Shown: one piece after another, positions 51,335 to 60,965 of the stretch
Position numbering within the stretch: the stretch's first letter is position 1
How the letters are laid out: each line of letters starts with the position of its first letter
From: Burkholderia sp. HI2500
GTDB lineage: Bacteria; Pseudomonadota; Gammaproteobacteria; Burkholderiales; Burkholderiaceae
NCBI RefSeq assembly: GCF_002223055.1
Contig: NZ_NKFL01000006.1
Span: 744,001-808,000, forward strand
Direction: 5' to 3'
DNA length: 64,000 bases
The notes under the pieces: model-generated
Told to the model about the DNA's origin: nothing
Databases searched by the model: none
Seen by the model: the letters and a program-made list of their open reading frames with translations, nothing else
Translations under genes and position numbers: made by a program

Positions 51335-53659
51335 TCAGGCGGCAATCGAGGCCGGCGCGGCCGCGCGATGCAGCAGCACGGGAATCGACTTCGACGTCGG
51401 TGTGTTGCACACGTCGCCGACGCTGTCGAGCGGCACGAGCGGGTTCGTTTCCGGGTAGTACGCGCCGATGCAGCCGCGCGGGATGTCGTACTCGACGAGC
51501 AGGAAGCCGTCCGCGCGCCGCTCGATGCCGTCGTGCCACACGGTTTCCATGTCGACCCAGTCGCCGGCCTTCAGCCCGAGCATCGCGAGGTCGTCACGGT
51601 TGGCGAACACCACGCGGCGCTGGCCGAACACGCCGCGATAGCGGTCGTCGAGCCCGTAGACGGTCGTGTTGTACTGGTCGTGCGAGCGCGTCGTCATCAG
51701 CGTCATCAGGCGCTCGCCGTGCAGCGCGCGGGCACGCTGGATCGGCGTGTCGGCCGGCAGCGCGTGCGCGATGAAGTTCGCCTTGCCCGTCGGCGTGAGC
51801 CATTCACGGTCGCGCGACGCGACGCGCAGGTGGAAGCCGCCCGGTCGCGCGATGCGCGTGTTGTAGTCGTAGAAGCCGTCGAGCGTCGCCTCGATCGCGT
51901 CGCGGATCTTCGCGTAGTCGTCCTTGTAGGCAAGCCAGTCGATCTTGCCGCTGCCGAACAGCGCATGACCCATGTGCGCGACGATCGCGGGCTCCGACAT
52001 CAGGTTCGGCGACGCCGGCTTGTTCATCCCGTACGACACGTGGACCATGCTCATCGAATCCTCGACCGTCACGCCTTGCGCGACGTTGTCCTGCAGGTCG
52101 ATTTCGGTGCGGCCGAGCGTCGGCAGGATCAGCGCGTCGCGGCCGTGGATCAGGTGGCTGCGGTTCAGCTTCGTCGTGATGTGCACGGAGAGGTCGCAGC
52201 GGCGCATGCCTTCCCACGTGCGCGGCGTGTCGGGCGTCGCCATCGCGAAGTTGCCGCCGAGGCCGATCAGCACCTTCACGTGGCCCTCGAGCATCCCTTC
52301 GATCGTCTCGACGACGTCGTAGCCGTGGTGGCGCGGCGGTTCGAAGTCGAACACGTGGCCGAGCCGGTCGAGGAATGCCTGCGACGGCTTTTCCTCGATG
52401 CCGACCGTGCGGTTGCCCTGCACGTTCGAGTGGCCGCGCACCGGGCACAGGCCCGCGCCGGGGCGGCCGATGTTGCCGCGCATCAGCATCAGGTTGGTCA
52501 GCATCTGCACGGTCGCGACCGAATGCTTGTGCTGCGTGATGCCCATGCCCCACGTCGCGATCACGCGCTCGCTGCGTGCATAGAGCTGCGCGAGGCTGTC
52601 GATCTGCTCGTACGGCACGCCGCTTTCGGCCGTCAGCGCCGACCAGCTTTCGTTGCGCAGGTCGTCGGCGAATGCGTCGAAGCCGGCCGTGTGCTCGCCG
52701 ATGAACGCGGTGTCGAGCACGCGCGGCGCACCGGCGGCGCGCGCGGCGTCGTCGAGTTCGAGCACGCGCTTCGCCATCCCCTTGATCAGCGCGAAATCGC
52801 CGCCGATCGTCGGCTGGATGAACGTCGATGCGATCTTCGTGCCCGACATCGTCAGCATCTCGATCGGGCTTTGCGGATCGGCGAAGCGTTCGAGGCCGCG
52901 CTCCTTCAGCGGGTTGATCGACACGATCGTCGCGCCGCGCTTCGCGCACTCGCGCAGCTCGCCCATCATCCGCGGGTGGTTGGTGGCCGGGTTCTGGCCG
53001 AAGATCAGCAGCGTGTCCGCATGTTCGAAATCGTCGAGCGTGACGGTGCCCTTGCCGACGCCGACCGATGCCGGCAGCCCGCGGCTCGTCGCCTCGTGGC
53101 ACATGTTCGAGCAGTCGGGGAAGTTGTTCGTGCCGTACAGCCGCACGAGCAGCTGGTACAGGAACGCCGCTTCGTTGCTCGCGCGGCCGGACGTGTAGAA
53201 CGCGGCCTGGTTCGGGTCGGGCAGCGCCCGCAGGTGGCGCGCGATCAGCGCGAACGCGTCGTCCCATGCGATCGGCACGTAGCGGTCGGTCTGCGCGTCG
53301 TACACCATCGGGTCGGTGAGCCGGCCGTGCTGCTCGAGTTCGAAATCCGACTGTTCGAGCAGCTCGGTGACCGTGTGCGCGGCGAAGAATTCGGGCGTCA
53401 CGCGCTTGCTCGTCGCTTCCGCGGCCACGGCCTTCACGCCGTTTTCGCAGAATTCGAACGTCGACGCGTGCTGGCGATCGGGCCACGCGCAGCCCGGGCA
53501 GTCGAAGCCGTCCGGCTGGTTCTGGCGCAGCAGCGTCCGGTAGTTGCCGCCCGCGACCTTTTCCTTGATCAGGTTGATCGTGACGGCTTTCAGCGCGCCC
53601 CAGCCGGCGGCCGGGTGGGTGTACGGTTCGATGCGCGCGGTGGCGGATTTCTTTTTCAT
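51335..53659 (-). CDS. FdhF/YdeP-family molybdopterin oxidoreductase
   Basis: 774 residues from ATG 53659 (MKKKSATARIEPY). The N-terminal GFDCPGCAWPDRQHASTFEF and FCENGVKAVAAEAT, then NFPDCSNMCHEATSRGLP, are characteristic of YdeP-type bis-MGD enzymes rather than true formate dehydrogenases. Binding-site segments LLIFGQNPATNHPRMMGEL and LMRGNIGRPGAGLCPVRGHSN follow, and the C-terminal dihydro-pterin domain has TTRSHDQYNTTVYG. YdeP in E. coli is linked to acid resistance; the substrate is unknown. No electron-transfer subunit is encoded beside it. Divergent from the MocR regulator, with a shared control region. Confidence 0.9.
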   Translation of the reverse strand: MKKKSATARIEPYTHPAAGWGALKAVTINLIKEKVAGGNYRTLLRQNQPDGFDCPGCAWPDRQHASTFEFCENGVKAVAAEATSKRVTPEFFAAHTVTELLEQSDFELEQHGRLTDPMVYDAQTDRYVPIAWDDAFALIARHLRALPDPNQAAFYTSGRASNEAAFLYQLLVRLYGTNNFPDCSNMCHEATSRGLPASVGVGKGTVTLDDFEHADTLLIFGQNPATNHPRMMGELRECAKRGATIVSINPLKERGLERFADPQSPIEMLTMSGTKIASTFIQPTIGGDFALIKGMAKRVLELDDAARAAGAPRVLDTAFIGEHTAGFDAFADDLRNESWSALTAESGVPYEQIDSLAQLYARSERVIATWGMGITQHKHSVATVQMLTNLMLMRGNIGRPGAGLCPVRGHSNVQGNRTVGIEEKPSQAFLDRLGHVFDFEPPRHHGYDVVETIEGMLEGHVKVLIGLGGNFAMATPDTPRTWEGMRRCDLSVHITTKLNRSHLIHGRDALILPTLGRTEIDLQDNVAQGVTVEDSMSMVHVSYGMNKPASPNLMSEPAIVAHMGHALFGSGKIDWLAYKDDYAKIRDAIEATLDGFYDYNTRIARPGGFHLRVASRDREWLTPTGKANFIAHALPADTPIQRARALHGERLMTLMTTRSHDQYNTTVYGLDDRYRGVFGQRRVVFANRDDLAMLGLKAGDWVDMETVWHDGIERRADGFLLVEYDIPRGCIGAYYPETNPLVPLDSVGDVCNTPTSKSIPVLLHRAAAPASIAA

Positions 53660-53717
53660 GATGCAGCGGGTGTCGGGGTCGATGGATGCAGAGTACGCGC
53701 GGCCCCCGTCCGGCTGT

Positions 53718-53785
53718 GTGTACACCTGTTCATTCCAAAAAAGAGTACAGTTGCGGCCATTCAGGCAGTGCGGATCGCAACTGTA
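53718..53785. promoter_or_regulatory. MocR control region: 10-bp inverted repeat and GTGTACAC box
   Basis: TACAGTTGCG (53746-53755) and CGCAACTGTA (53776-53785) form a perfect 10-bp inverted repeat with a 20-base spacer. GTGTACAC (53718-53725) is an 8-bp palindrome closer to the ydeP-like start. Both lie in the 155-bp region between the divergent YdeP-like and MocR genes, where MocR proteins normally bind spaced repeats. Confidence 0.65.
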
Positions 53786-53814
53786 TTGTTGAAGGGAAGT
53801 TGAAAGGGAGGCGC

Positions 53815-55236
53815 GTGAAGCGTTACGAACAACTGGCCGACGATCTCCAGGCGCAGATCGAGCGCGGCGTGTACCGGCCCGGCGAGCGGATTCCGTCGGT
53901 GCGGCAGGCGAGCCGGCAGCAGCAGCTCAGCGTCACGACCGTGCTGCGCGCGTACCTCGTGCTGGAAAGCCGCGGCCTGATCGAGAGCCGGCCGCAATCG
54001 GGCTACTTCGTCCGTGCGCGCGCGTCGGCGCCGGCCGAGGCCGAGCTGCACATGTCGGCGCCGGCCGCCGAGCCGTCGGCCGTGGACGTGAGCCGGCTCG
54101 TGCTGTCGACGCTGCGCTCGATCTCGCGCGACGACGCGGTGCCGCTCGGTTCGCCGTATCCCGATGCATCGCAGTTTCCGGTGCAGCGTCTTGCGCGCTA
54201 TGCGCAGACGATCGGCCGCCGCCGCACGCGCTGGGGCGTGATCGACGATCTGCCGCCCGGCAACCAGGAGCTGATCCGCCAGATCGTGCGGCGCTACGCG
54301 GAGCGCGGGATCGTGGTCGAACCCGGCGAGATCGTGGTGACGATCGGTGCGACCGAGGCGATCAACCTGTGCCTGCAGGCCGTCGCGAAGCCGGGCGACA
54401 CGATCGCCGTGGAGTCGCCGACCTTCTACGCGATGCTGCACGCGATCGAGCGGATGGGCATGCGCGCACTGGAAGTCGCGACGCACCCGGTCGACGGCAT
54501 CGATCTCGACGCGCTCGAACGGGTCCTCGAACGCGAGCGCATCGCCGCGTGCATGGTGATGCCGAACTTCCAGAATCCGCTCGGTTTCCAGATGCCCGAC
54601 TCGCGCAAGCGCGCGCTCGTCGAACTGCTGGCGAAGCACGGCGTGCCGGCGATCGAGAGCGACGTCTATCACGAGCTGCACTTCGGCGACACGACGCCGA
54701 GCGCGCTGAAGTCGTTCGACCGCGACGGGCTCGTGCTGCATTGCGCGTCGTTCACGAAGAGCCTGTCGCCGCGCTACCGGATCGGCTGGGCGATGCCGGG
54801 CCGCTACCGCGATCAGGTCGAGAAGCTGAAATTCCTGAACACGCTGGCCACGCCCGCGATCGAGCAGCTCGCGATTGCCGAGTACCTGAAATACGACGGC
54901 TACGATTTCCACCTGCGGCGCATGCGCAAGCAGTACGCGCAGCAGGCGAGCCTGATGAGCGCGATGGTGCGGCGTTTCTTTCCGGAAGGCACGCGGCTGT
55001 CGCAGCCGCAGGGCGGGTACGTGCTGTGGGTCGAGCTGCCGCGGCAGGTCGATGCGATGAAGCTGTATGCGGCCGCGCTCGCTCAAGGAATCACGGTCGG
55101 CCCCGGACACATGTTCTCGGCGAGCACCGATTACCGGCATTTCATCCGGCTCAACTACAGCTATCCGTGGTCGCGACAGATCGAGGATGCGTTGAAGGTA
55201 CTCGGGCGGCTCGCGTCGGAGTGCGCGGCGCGCTGA
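53815..55236 (+). CDS. MocR-family regulator (GntR HTH fused to fold-type I aminotransferase)
   Basis: 473 residues from GTG 53815, with AGGGAGG four bases upstream. Residues 1-~75 are a GntR winged helix (YEQLADDLQAQIERGVYRPG, SVTTVLRAYLVLESRGLIES). From ~110 there is an aminotransferase-like PLP domain: TIGATEAINLCLQAV, VMPNFQNPLGFQMP, and CASFTKSLSPRYRIGW, in which Lys of FTKSLS is the PLP-binding residue. These proteins regulate transcription in response to PLP or amino compounds. It probably regulates the divergent ydeP-like gene. Confidence 0.93.
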   Translation: MKRYEQLADDLQAQIERGVYRPGERIPSVRQASRQQQLSVTTVLRAYLVLESRGLIESRPQSGYFVRARASAPAEAELHMSAPAAEPSAVDVSRLVLSTLRSISRDDAVPLGSPYPDASQFPVQRLARYAQTIGRRRTRWGVIDDLPPGNQELIRQIVRRYAERGIVVEPGEIVVTIGATEAINLCLQAVAKPGDTIAVESPTFYAMLHAIERMGMRALEVATHPVDGIDLDALERVLERERIAACMVMPNFQNPLGFQMPDSRKRALVELLAKHGVPAIESDVYHELHFGDTTPSALKSFDRDGLVLHCASFTKSLSPRYRIGWAMPGRYRDQVEKLKFLNTLATPAIEQLAIAEYLKYDGYDFHLRRMRKQYAQQASLMSAMVRRFFPEGTRLSQPQGGYVLWVELPRQVDAMKLYAAALAQGITVGPGHMFSASTDYRHFIRLNYSYPWSRQIEDALKVLGRLASECAAR

Positions 55237-55289
55237 GTGCGGGGGCCGCGCGGCAAGCGGCGGCCGACGCTCGGCCGCCACCGCGTGCA

Positions 55290-56540
55290 TCACCCCGCGT
55301 GCGGCGCCTGCAGCCCGGCTTGCGCGGCGCCGACCATCTGCCGCATGTCGAAGCCCGACGGGTGCTGGTACACGCGCAGCCCGAACTCCGGCAGCACCGC
55401 GATCAGGTGATCGAACAGGTCGGACTGGATGGCCTCGTAGTCGACCCACGTCGTCGTGTCGGTGAAGCAGTACAGTTCGAGCGGAATGCCTTCGGCCGTG
55501 AGCGGCAGTTGCCGCGCCATGCAGGTCATGTCGCGGCGGATGCGCGGATGGCCCTTCAGGTAGTTCGCGACATACGCGCGGAACGTGCCGAGGTTCGTCA
55601 GCTGGCGGCGGTTCGCCGGGCAGTCGCCGGCCGCGCCGAGCGTGCCGTTCCATTGCTCGATCGCGTCGACCTTGTCCTCGAGATAGTCCTTCAGCAGCGT
55701 CAGGCGTTCGAGCCGTTCGATCTCGTCGTGGGAGAGAAAACGCACGCTCGTCGCGTCGACGAACAGCGCGCGCTTGATGCGGCGCCCGCCCGCTTCGGTC
55801 ATTCCGCGCCAGTTCTGGTAGCTCTCGGTGATCAGCTTCCAGGTGGGCACGGTGATGATCGTGTGATCGAAGTTCGCGACCTTGACGGTGTTCAGCGTGA
55901 TGTCGATCACGGTGCCGTCCGCGCCGGCCGACGGCATCGTGATCCAGTCGCCGATCCGCAGCATGTCGTTCGACGACAGCTGCACGCCCGCGACCAGGCC
56001 GAGCAGCGTGTCCTTGAAGATCAGCATCAGCACCGCGGACATCGCACCGATGCCCGACAGCAGCAGGCCGATCTGCTTGCCGGTCGCGTCGCCGATCACG
56101 ACCAGCGCGGCCGTGATGAACATCACGAGCTTGACGAGCTGCATCGCGCCTTTCAGCGACAGGTGCGGCTGGCCGCGCTGATCGCGCTGGTACGTGCGAT
56201 GCGTGTGTTCGAGCGCCGACAGCGTCGCGCTGACGGTCATCGTCACGAGGAACACGATCAGCGCGAACAGCACCTTGTCGGCGACCTCCGCGGCCGTCTC
56301 GGGGATGCCGGGCACCGCGCCGAGCCCGAACTTGATCACGACGAACGGGACGATGCGGTTCAGCCACTTGAATGCGCCGAACTCGAACAGCGCGTCGTCG
56401 ACGCGCGTGGCGGACAGCCGGGCGAGCCGCGCGACCACGCGGAACAGCAGGAAATGGACGACGGCGGTGATCGCACCGGCGGCGGCGAGCAGGATGAGGG
56501 TGCCGACGAGCGGCGCAAACCAGGATTCGTTCAGGGTCAT
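55290..56540 (-). CDS. MscS-family mechanosensitive channel, YbdG-like
   Basis: 416 residues from ATG 56540, nearly the length of E. coli YbdG (415). Five hydrophobic segments come first; the pore-lining helix is followed by IGAMSAVLMLIFKDTLLGLVAG and the MscS beta domain (MLRIGDWITMPSAGADGTVI, VANFDHTIITVPTWKLI). YbdG gives the small MscM conductance and helps survive osmotic downshock. Lone gene; no operon partner. Confidence 0.9.
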   Translation of the reverse strand: MTLNESWFAPLVGTLILLAAAGAITAVVHFLLFRVVARLARLSATRVDDALFEFGAFKWLNRIVPFVVIKFGLGAVPGIPETAAEVADKVLFALIVFLVTMTVSATLSALEHTHRTYQRDQRGQPHLSLKGAMQLVKLVMFITAALVVIGDATGKQIGLLLSGIGAMSAVLMLIFKDTLLGLVAGVQLSSNDMLRIGDWITMPSAGADGTVIDITLNTVKVANFDHTIITVPTWKLITESYQNWRGMTEAGGRRIKRALFVDATSVRFLSHDEIERLERLTLLKDYLEDKVDAIEQWNGTLGAAGDCPANRRQLTNLGTFRAYVANYLKGHPRIRRDMTCMARQLPLTAEGIPLELYCFTDTTTWVDYEAIQSDLFDHLIAVLPEFGLRVYQHPSGFDMRQMVGAAQAGLQAPHAG

Positions 56541-57035
56541 AGGGGCAAACAGGGGCCTTCTCGTGCGTTGAATCGGCGCCGCGGCGCGGCGCGCGCCCGG
56601 TGAAGGGCACATGAAAGGGACCGTGATTGTGCCATCGGGTTCCGGGCGCGTTACTGCGAGTGCATGGTGCGTGGCTCCCGAATCTCCTCACCATTGCGTA
56701 GGTTTCCTCTGTAATCGGGTGAGGGCGGGTGGTGAAAGCGCATCACCGCGAGCCGCCGCGCGCGCATGTCGCCGGATGCGTTGCGCACCGGGCCGGGGAT
56801 CGGCTGCAGCCCGCTCCAGCGGGCCTTCGCGCTTCGATGCGCGTGAACGGCGATCCATGCAATCATGCGGGCGTCGCCCGTGCCGGCGCGTGTGACGCTC
56901 GCTTTCGCGTGCGGCTCATCGCCGACGGTGAGCGACACGTGCCACCTTCGCGCACTTGCCATGGGACGCCTGCCCGGGGCACGATGCACGAACGACTTCG
57001 CGAACCACGCCACCCCGTATTCACGCATTCCACGC
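56541..57035. other. Gene-free region between MscS-like and SulP genes
   Basis: 495 bases between divergent genes. It should contain both promoters. I see no dyad, repeat or coding sequence that I can support; open frames across it on both strands have Arg/Pro-rich composition typical of chance frames in GC-rich DNA. Confidence 0.4.
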
Positions 57036-58754
57036 ATGCAAGATTCCAACGAAAGCCGCCCGTCGGGCGTGCGGCTGCTGAAAGGCATCCTCCCGATCCG
57101 CCGTGGCGGGGCGATCCGCGACGTGTTCGCGGGTATTTCGCTCGCGTCGATGGACATCCCGCAGGTGCTCGGCTATGCGCGCATCGCCGGCATGCCGGCC
57201 GTCACGGGCCTCTACACGGTGTTCCTGCCGCTCGTCGCGTTCGCGTGCTTCGGTGCGTCGCGGCATCTGGTGGTGGCCGCCGATTCCGCGACCGCGACGA
57301 TCTTCGCGAGCCGGCTGTCGTCGATGGCGCCGGCCGGCAGCGCCGAGTACGTGGCGCTGGCCGGCATGGTCGCGCTGCTGACCGCCGCGATGCTGCTGCT
57401 TGCACGCCTCTTCAAGCTCGGCTTTCTCGCCGATTTCCTGTCGCGCACGGTGCTGGTCGGCTTTCTCGCCGGCGTCGGCGTGCAGGTGTCGATCGCGATG
57501 CTCGGCGACATGCTCGGGCTGGCCGTGCCGTACCCGGCGTCGCGCAGCCTGGCGCAGCTCGACTACGTCGTCACGCATCTCGTCCACACGAACCGGCCGA
57601 CGTTCGCGCTCGCGGCGCTCGTCGTCGTCGCGATTCTCGCGTGCAAACGGTTCCTGCCGCGCGTGCCGATGCCGATGATCGTGGTCGTGGGCAGCATCGC
57701 CGCAAGCTACGCGTTCGGGTTCGCCGCGCACGGCATCGCGGTGCTCGGGCCGGTCGCCGGCGGGCTGCCGCCGTTGCGCTGGCCGTCCGTCACGTGGCAG
57801 CAGTGCCTCGATCTCGTGCCGGTCGCGGCTTCGTGCTTCGTGATGATCATCGCGCAGAGTGCGGCCGCCGCACGCGTGTTCGCGCAGCAGTATGACGAGG
57901 AGGTCGACACCAACGCCGACATCCTCGGCCTCGCGGCCGCGAATGCGGCGGCGGCGGTGGGCGGCGCGTTCGTCGTCAACGGCAGCCCGACGCAGACGGC
58001 GATGGCCGACGGCGCGGGCGTGCGCAGCCAGATCGGGCACCTCGCATTCGCGGCCGTGGTGGCGGTGGTCCTGCTGTTCTTCAGCACCTATCTGCAGTAC
58101 CTGCCGCATGCGGTGCTGGCCGGCATCGTGTTCACGATCGCGCTCGGGCTGATCAACGTGCGCAGTCTCGCCGCGATCCGCAAGGAAAGCCCCGGCGAGT
58201 TCACGCTCGCGCTGGTGACGGCACTGGCCGTCGTGACGGTCGGCGTCGAGCACGGCATCCTGCTGGCCGTCGCGCTGTCGCTGATGCGGCACGTGCGCCA
58301 CAGCTACCAGCCGCACACGATGGTGCTCGAACCGGTCGACGGCAACGGGCGGTGGCAGCCGGTGCCCACGCGGCGCGGCGCGATGACGGCGCCGGGGCTG
58401 ATCGTCTACCGGTTCGGCTCCGACCTGTTCTTCGCGAACGATCATCTGTTCACCGCCGAAGTGACCGAGCTCGTCGAGGCGGCGCCGGTGCCGACGCGCT
58501 GGTTCGTCGTCGATGCGGGCGCGATCACCGATATCGACTACTCGGCCGCGCGGACGCTGACCGACCTCGTCAGGATGCTGCAGGCACGCGGGATCGGTGT
58601 GCTGTTCGGGCGTGTCAATCGCTACTTGCGCGCGGACATGGATCGTCACCGGATCACGGAGATCGTCGGCGCGTCGTGCATCTTCCCGACACTGCACCAA
58701 GCACTGGAGGCCGCCGGCACGACGCCGGCGCCGCAGGAACCGGGCATCGTGTAG
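57036..58754 (+). CDS. SulP-family anion transporter with STAS domain
   Basis: 572 residues from ATG 57036. A transmembrane core (LLKGILPIRRGGAIRDVFAG, then IPQVLGYARIAGMPAVTGLY, the SulP signature) is followed by a cytoplasmic STAS domain from ~450 (LIVYRFGSDLFFANDHLF, VDAGAITDIDYSAARTL). SulP proteins move sulfate, bicarbonate, dicarboxylates or other anions. The PVTGLYTVFLPLVAFACFG-type stretch and length fit the bacterial DauA-like branch. No sulfate-assimilation or carbonic-anhydrase gene is linked. Alternative starts upstream lack a ribosome-binding site. Confidence 0.9.
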   Translation: MQDSNESRPSGVRLLKGILPIRRGGAIRDVFAGISLASMDIPQVLGYARIAGMPAVTGLYTVFLPLVAFACFGASRHLVVAADSATATIFASRLSSMAPAGSAEYVALAGMVALLTAAMLLLARLFKLGFLADFLSRTVLVGFLAGVGVQVSIAMLGDMLGLAVPYPASRSLAQLDYVVTHLVHTNRPTFALAALVVVAILACKRFLPRVPMPMIVVVGSIAASYAFGFAAHGIAVLGPVAGGLPPLRWPSVTWQQCLDLVPVAASCFVMIIAQSAAAARVFAQQYDEEVDTNADILGLAAANAAAAVGGAFVVNGSPTQTAMADGAGVRSQIGHLAFAAVVAVVLLFFSTYLQYLPHAVLAGIVFTIALGLINVRSLAAIRKESPGEFTLALVTALAVVTVGVEHGILLAVALSLMRHVRHSYQPHTMVLEPVDGNGRWQPVPTRRGAMTAPGLIVYRFGSDLFFANDHLFTAEVTELVEAAPVPTRWFVVDAGAITDIDYSAARTLTDLVRMLQARGIGVLFGRVNRYLRADMDRHRITEIVGASCIFPTLHQALEAAGTTPAPQEPGIV

Positions 58755-58884
58755 CGGGAGCGGGCGCTAGGCCGCCGCCCGCACGCGCGCGAAGCCGTTG
58801 CGCAGGTGGCGTCGATCGTGCCGATGTGGCTGCCATGGCGACGCCGCGCGCGGGGCACAGCGCAGCGTGATGGAGCGCCCGCAG

Positions 58885-60339
58885 TCAGCGCGAACCGGCG
58901 CGCGCGGCGCCGGCAGGTTTCCCGCCCGCACCGGCCGACCACAACGGCAGTCGCAGCGTCGTGACGAAGCTCGCCGCGTGCAGCACGCAAAGCAGGCCGA
59001 ACGCCCACGCATACGCGTTCGCCTGCGTGCCGCCGCTCGCCACCGATTCGGCCTGCAGCCGCCACGCGAGGAACAGCGAGCAGATCGTCGTGAACGTCGG
59101 GCCACCGAGACGCTGCACGATATTGAGCGAGGTCGTCGCCATCGGCAGGTTGCGGCGCTCGACCGACGCATACGCGGCGGAAATCGACGGCGCGCCGATC
59201 GCGCTCTGGCCCATGCCGCGCAGGAACAGCGCGGGCACGAGCAGGACCGGATCGTAGCCGCTCAGCGCGAGAAACACCAACGGCAGCGTCGCGAACAGCG
59301 CGAGCAGGGCGCCTGCGGCGGCCAGCCGGCGCACGCCGAACCGGCTCGTGAGCGCGCCCATCGACGGGTAGGTGACCAGCATGCCGAGCCCCATCGGCGC
59401 GAGCAGCCAGCCCATTTCGCCGGGCGTGCGGCCGCAGGCCTGGATCAGGAACACCGGAATCAGCATCTGGCCCGCGAACAGCGCGCCGTTCGACAGGAAT
59501 TGCGTCGACGCGGCCGCGCCGAATACCTTGCGGCGAAACAGCGCCAGATCGATCAGCGCGTGGTCGCCCTTGCGCGTTTCGACCCGCAGGAACGCCGCGA
59601 GCAACAGCGCGGCCGCGACGATCGCCGCGATGCCGAGCGCTTCGTTGATCCGCTCGATCCCGTACAGGAACAGCACGAGCGCCGGCGACAGCAGCGCGAG
59701 GCCGACCCAGTCGAGTTCGCGCGGCTGCGTGTCGTCGCGGTCGCCGGGCAGGAACCGCACGGCCAGCGCGAGCGCCAGCACGCCGACGGGCAGGTTCACG
59801 AGAAACAGCCAGCGCCACGACGTGTGCTGCAGGATCGCGCCGGCGACGACCGGGCCGAGGATCGGCGCGAGCAGCACCGGCACGGCCGCGTAGCCGATCA
59901 CGCGCGCCATCTGCTGGCCGGCGACGCGCGCGATCATCATCTGCGCCATCGGCGCGAGCAGCCCGCCGCTCACGCCTTGCAGCACGCGGAAGGCGATCAG
60001 CGACGGCGCGGACCACGCGAGCCCGCACAGCGCCGACGTGAGCGTGAACGCCGAGAAGCACCACAAATACAGCGCCTTCGCGCCGATCCGGTCGACGAGC
60101 CAGCCGTTCAGCGGCAGCACCAGCGTGAGCGCGAGCAGGTAGCCGCTCGTCACCCACTGGATCGTCGAAAGGTTCGCGTGCAGGTCGGTCGCGAGACTCG
60201 ACAGCGACACGTTGACGATCGTCGCGTCGAGTTGCGACAGCAACGAGCCCAGCACCGCGACCGCGCTGACCTTCCAGATCGACGGATCGAGCCGGCCGGC
60301 CGCGTGGTCCCGCGCCGGCCGAGTGCGTGGATCGCTCAC
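58885..60339 (-). CDS. DHA2-family MFS efflux pump
   Basis: 484 residues from ATG 60339, which overlaps the stop of the isochorismatase-like gene by four bases (ATGA). Fourteen TM segments. Motifs: SQLDATIVNVSLSSLATDL, GWLVDRIGAKALYLWC (motif A), FRVLQGVSGGLLAPMAQM and PVLLAPILGPVVAGAIL (motif C, an antiporter signature). Efflux of an unknown compound, possibly an aromatic one given the co-transcribed MarR protein and hydrolase. Last gene of a three-gene operon. Confidence 0.9.
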   Translation of the reverse strand: MSDPRTRPARDHAAGRLDPSIWKVSAVAVLGSLLSQLDATIVNVSLSSLATDLHANLSTIQWVTSGYLLALTLVLPLNGWLVDRIGAKALYLWCFSAFTLTSALCGLAWSAPSLIAFRVLQGVSGGLLAPMAQMMIARVAGQQMARVIGYAAVPVLLAPILGPVVAGAILQHTSWRWLFLVNLPVGVLALALAVRFLPGDRDDTQPRELDWVGLALLSPALVLFLYGIERINEALGIAAIVAAALLLAAFLRVETRKGDHALIDLALFRRKVFGAAASTQFLSNGALFAGQMLIPVFLIQACGRTPGEMGWLLAPMGLGMLVTYPSMGALTSRFGVRRLAAAGALLALFATLPLVFLALSGYDPVLLVPALFLRGMGQSAIGAPSISAAYASVERRNLPMATTSLNIVQRLGGPTFTTICSLFLAWRLQAESVASGGTQANAYAWAFGLLCVLHAASFVTTLRLPLWSAGAGGKPAGAARAGSR

Positions 60340-60899
60340 GCGCCGCGCCGGTCGAGCAGCGCGACGATGTCCTGCGTCGTGCCCGTCTCGCCGAGGCGCG
60401 GGAACAGGCGCTCGACGCTGTTCACATGTGCATCCGCGTTGAGGTCGGTCATCGCATCGACGGCGAGCGTGACGTTGTAGCCGAGTTCATGCGCCTGCCG
60501 TGCAGTCGATTCGACGCCGATGCTCGTCGCGACGCCGGTCAGCACGATCTGCGTGACGCCGGCCGCCTTCAGGTGCGCGTCGAGGTCGGTGCCGGTGAAG
60601 GCGCCCCAGGTCTTTTTCGTCACGAGGTGGTCGCCCGGTTGCCGGTTCAGTTCGGGCACGAGTTCGGCCCAGTCAGCCGGGAGCTGTGCCGTGCGCGGCG
60701 GTTGCTCGGTGCGACCCGGTGCGCCGCCCGCGACGTTGACGAGCACGACCGGCAGGCCGCGGCTGCGGAATGCGTCGAGCAGTTCACGGGTGTGCGCGAT
60801 CACCGGTTCGACCGGGTGCGCGGTGGGCAGGGCGACGATGCCTTTCTGCAGGTCGATGACGACGAGGGCCGTGTTCGTGTCGAGACGGGTTGCGCTCAT
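60336..60899 (-). CDS. Isochorismatase-like hydrolase lacking the usual nucleophilic Cys
   Basis: 187 residues from ATG 60899. TALVVIDLQKGIV holds catalytic Asp16, and HLVTKKTWGAF holds Lys95/96. The usual N-x-C-V-x-x-T motif reads TSIGVESTARQA, so the nucleophile position is Gly128. True isochorismatases such as EntB and PhzD also have Gly there and cleave a vinyl ether without a Cys, so this need not be inactive; nicotinamidase-type amide hydrolysis is less likely. Middle gene of the MarR-hydrolase-MFS operon. Confidence 0.85.
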   Translation of the reverse strand: MSATRLDTNTALVVIDLQKGIVALPTAHPVEPVIAHTRELLDAFRSRGLPVVLVNVAGGAPGRTEQPPRTAQLPADWAELVPELNRQPGDHLVTKKTWGAFTGTDLDAHLKAAGVTQIVLTGVATSIGVESTARQAHELGYNVTLAVDAMTDLNADAHVNSVERLFPRLGETGTTQDIVALLDRRGA

Positions 60900-60965
60900 G
60901 ATGGGACTCCGTGAATGGGCGAAGGAAGCCGTGCGCGCGAATGCGGTGGGGCGCGCCGGCCGGAT

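Noticed and set aside
50831..53803. A 990-residue open frame on the plus strand over the YdeP-like gene
   Set aside because: Antisense to a full molybdoenzyme with all family motifs; its own translation shows no domain and extreme Arg/Val/Ala composition.
53761..56694. A 977-residue open frame on the minus strand over the MocR and MscS-like genes
   Set aside because: Covers genes on both strands with recognisable families; composition and lack of motifs mark it as a chance frame.
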